Position numbers and translations under genes: made by a program | Source of the DNA: Comamonadaceae bacterium | GTDB taxonomy: Bacteria; Pseudomonadota; Gammaproteobacteria; Burkholderiales; Burkholderiaceae_C | Direction of reading: 5' to 3' | Assembly (NCBI GenBank): GCA_015999985.1 | Contig: JAECRA010000022.1 | Coordinates: 1-62,876, forward strand | DNA: 62,876 nucleotides | The notes under the pieces: generated by a model | The model's input: the letters and a program-made list of their open reading frames with translations, nothing else | Database searches by the model: none | Told to the model about the DNA's origin: nothing | Part shown: positions 61,582 through 62,876 of the stretch, piece by piece | How the letters are laid out: every line of letters starts with the position of its first letter | Position numbering within the stretch: position 1 is the stretch's first letter

Positions 61582-62772
61582 TTAGGCCTTTGCCAGCCAG
61601 CGTTGCACAAGCCGGACAAAGAAACTCGCTCCCAGGGGGAGCAGGTCGTCATTGAAGTCGTAACTGGTGTTGTGCACCACACAAGGCCCCGCTCCGTGCC
61701 CTGGGTCTCTATGGCCGCCTTCGCCATTGCCAATGAAGGCGTAGCAACCAGGCACGGCTTCAAGCATGAAAGAAAAGTCCTCCGCCGCCATGATCGGTGT
61801 TTGAGTGATGACCTGGGATGCAGGCAACATCTCTGAAAGTACCTGACGCGCGAAAGCGGTTTCCGCCTCGTGATTGACAGTAGAGGGGTAGTTGCGACGA
61901 AACTCGAAATTACACGCCGCGCCAAACATGGCGCCAGCGTGTTCCGTGATCTCACGCATGCGACGCTCGATCAGGTCCAGGGTCTCTGCGGTATAGGCAC
62001 GCACAGACCCCTGGATCACGCAGTTGTCCGGAATCACATTGGGTACATCGCCTGCGTGAATCATCGTGACCGACACCACGGCTGTTTCCAGTGGCTTTTT
62101 GCTGCGCGTGATGATGGTCTGAAGTGCAGGCAAGATCTGGCTGGCTACCGCAATAGGGTCTACAGACAGCTGCGGCATGGCTGCATGCCCGCCCTTGCCA
62201 CGCACGGTGATTTTGAATTCGTTATTGGAAGCCAGCACAGGCCCTGGTGAGGCTGCTATGGTCCCCACCGGAATGCCCGGCATGTTGTGCATGCCAAATA
62301 CCGCATCCATAGGAAATAGTTCGAACAAGCCGTCGCGCATCATCTCGCGTGCACCGGCCCCGTGTTCCTCCGCCGGCTGAAAGATGAGGTAGACCGTGCC
62401 ATCGAAGTCGCGGTGCTGGGCGAGGTATTGCGCCGCGCCCAACAGCATGGTTGTATGGCCATCATGTCCGCACGCGTGCATTTTCCCGGGGTGCTGGCTG
62501 GCATGCTCGAACTGATTCGACTCCTGCATGGGCAGGGCGTCCATGTCGGCACGCAGGCCGATGGCGCGGTTAGAGCTGCCTTGCTTGAGAATGCCCACCA
62601 CACCTGTCTTGCCCAGACCTCGGTGAATGGGAATGCCCCATTGCGTCAACAGATCAGCCACCAGATCCGACGTGCGAGTCTCTTCAAATGCCAGTTCAGG
62701 GTGAGCGTGAATGTCACGCCGGACAGTGCGCAAATACGCGGCCTGGCTCACGATGTCATCAATCAATTTCAT
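61582..62772 (-). CDS. M20-family amidohydrolase (hippurate hydrolase / aminoacylase type)
   Basis: A 396-residue zinc metallopeptidase-fold enzyme that cleaves N-acyl amino acids. N terminus: RRDIHAHPELAFEE. Metal ligands appear in MHACGHDGHTTMLLGA (Cys and His), FQPAEEHGAGA (Glu-Glu) and a GMHNMPGIPVG stretch. The dimerisation domain includes GKGGHAAMPQLSVDPIAVAS, and the late AAEDFSFMLEAVPG completes the site. Length is typical. It is convergent with the peptide synthetase, separated by the copy B repeat. The substrate (hippurate, indole-3-acetyl conjugates or others) cannot be assigned. Confidence 0.92.
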   Translation of the reverse strand: MKLIDDIVSQAAYLRTVRRDIHAHPELAFEETRTSDLVADLLTQWGIPIHRGLGKTGVVGILKQGSSNRAIGLRADMDALPMQESNQFEHASQHPGKMHACGHDGHTTMLLGAAQYLAQHRDFDGTVYLIFQPAEEHGAGAREMMRDGLFELFPMDAVFGMHNMPGIPVGTIAASPGPVLASNNEFKITVRGKGGHAAMPQLSVDPIAVASQILPALQTIITRSKKPLETAVVSVTMIHAGDVPNVIPDNCVIQGSVRAYTAETLDLIERRMREITEHAGAMFGAACNFEFRRNYPSTVNHEAETAFARQVLSEMLPASQVITQTPIMAAEDFSFMLEAVPGCYAFIGNGEGGHRDPGHGAGPCVVHNTSYDFNDDLLPLGASFFVRLVQRWLAKA

Positions 62773-62822
62773 ATGGCTTGCAAAAAATCCGTGTGGGTTT
62801 CAGTCAGGTTCTTGGTTCAGAC

Positions 62823-62876
62823 TCAGAAGGTGTGAACGAATCCGGCGTGTCCGAAAGGGCCGCCAAAAGTCGCCCG
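62823..62876 (-). CDS. 3' end of an unidentified minus-strand gene
   Basis: The last 54 bases, read on the minus strand, give 17 in-frame codons and TGA (62825-62823). The peptide, RATFGGPFGHAGFVHTF, is too short to identify. It lies 51 bp before the amidohydrolase start on the same strand, a normal operon spacing. It may be a chance open frame. Confidence 0.3.
   Translation of the reverse strand, partial: RATFGGPFGHAGFVHTF

Overview
The window is ordinary bacterial chromosome, about 60 kb of closely packed genes. It most resembles a betaproteobacterium of the order Burkholderiales, probably family Comamonadaceae. The evidence is a Bug-type tripartite-tricarboxylate binding protein, an ilvI-ilvH-ilvC-pssA-leuA block, a class I phaC-phaA-phaB operon, a HemP gene, two proteins with an IPTL-CTERM-type tail, and the order yicC-kinase-phosphatase-rph-rdgB-hemW. 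The family assignment is an inference from gene content and order; there is no rRNA or tRNA to confirm it.

Layout. 1-162 is the 3' end of a TatD-type nuclease gene. 0.2-8.4 kb is an accessory catabolic and transport stretch: nitronate monooxygenase, TTT binding protein, GntR regulator, a maleylacetate reductase-like dehydrogenase, a lipoprotein hydrolase, and an MFS exporter facing a LysR regulator across an operator-like inverted repeat. 8.5-14.7 kb holds yicC, a Ser/Thr kinase and PP2C phosphatase pair, rph, rdgB, hemW and a CsbD protein. 14.8-18.7 kb, on the minus strand, holds an ECF sigma factor with a one-pass membrane protein, a secreted DUF3106 protein and an RDD protein, then dgkA, a LOG-family gene and an IPTL-CTERM remnant. 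19-28 kb is branched-chain amino acid synthesis (ilvI, ilvH, ilvC, two leuA paralogues) with pssA, a hemP gene behind a Fur-box-like palindrome, and a leucine attenuator with a 17-residue leader peptide containing four CTA codons. 28-38.8 kb holds a PBP7-like endopeptidase, an IclR regulator, the N-degron transferases bpt and aat, a NUDIX hydrolase, an OmpA lipoprotein, tag, maiA, pgeF and two large membrane proteins (DUF2157 and DUF4401/GDYXXLXY types). 39-43 kb is the polyhydroxybutyrate operon.

43-48 kb looks like an accessory sensory module: an ABC-type binding protein without a transporter, overlapped by a hybrid histidine kinase, then a LuxR-type response regulator and a secreted leucine-rich-repeat protein with an IPTL-CTERM tail. 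48.6-61.4 kb is an iron-acquisition operon behind a perfect 21-bp Fur-box palindrome: a beta-propeller lipoprotein, a heme/siderophore ABC transporter, an esterase lipoprotein, an MFS exporter, a 2,3-dihydroxybenzoate-AMP ligase, a free-standing aryl carrier protein, and a C-A-T-TE peptide synthetase whose adenylation pocket reads as serine. Together these could assemble a dihydroxybenzoyl-serine (enterobactin-like) siderophore. The genes that make dihydroxybenzoate and an outer-membrane receptor are absent from the window. The window ends with an M20 amidohydrolase and the last codons of another minus-strand gene.

The most noteworthy items are the leu attenuator, the siderophore operon, the ECF sigma/DUF3619/DUF3106 cassette, the binding protein-kinase-LRR module, and two copies (22.6 kb and 61.5 kb) of a dispersed double-hairpin repeat whose stems differ by compensating changes.
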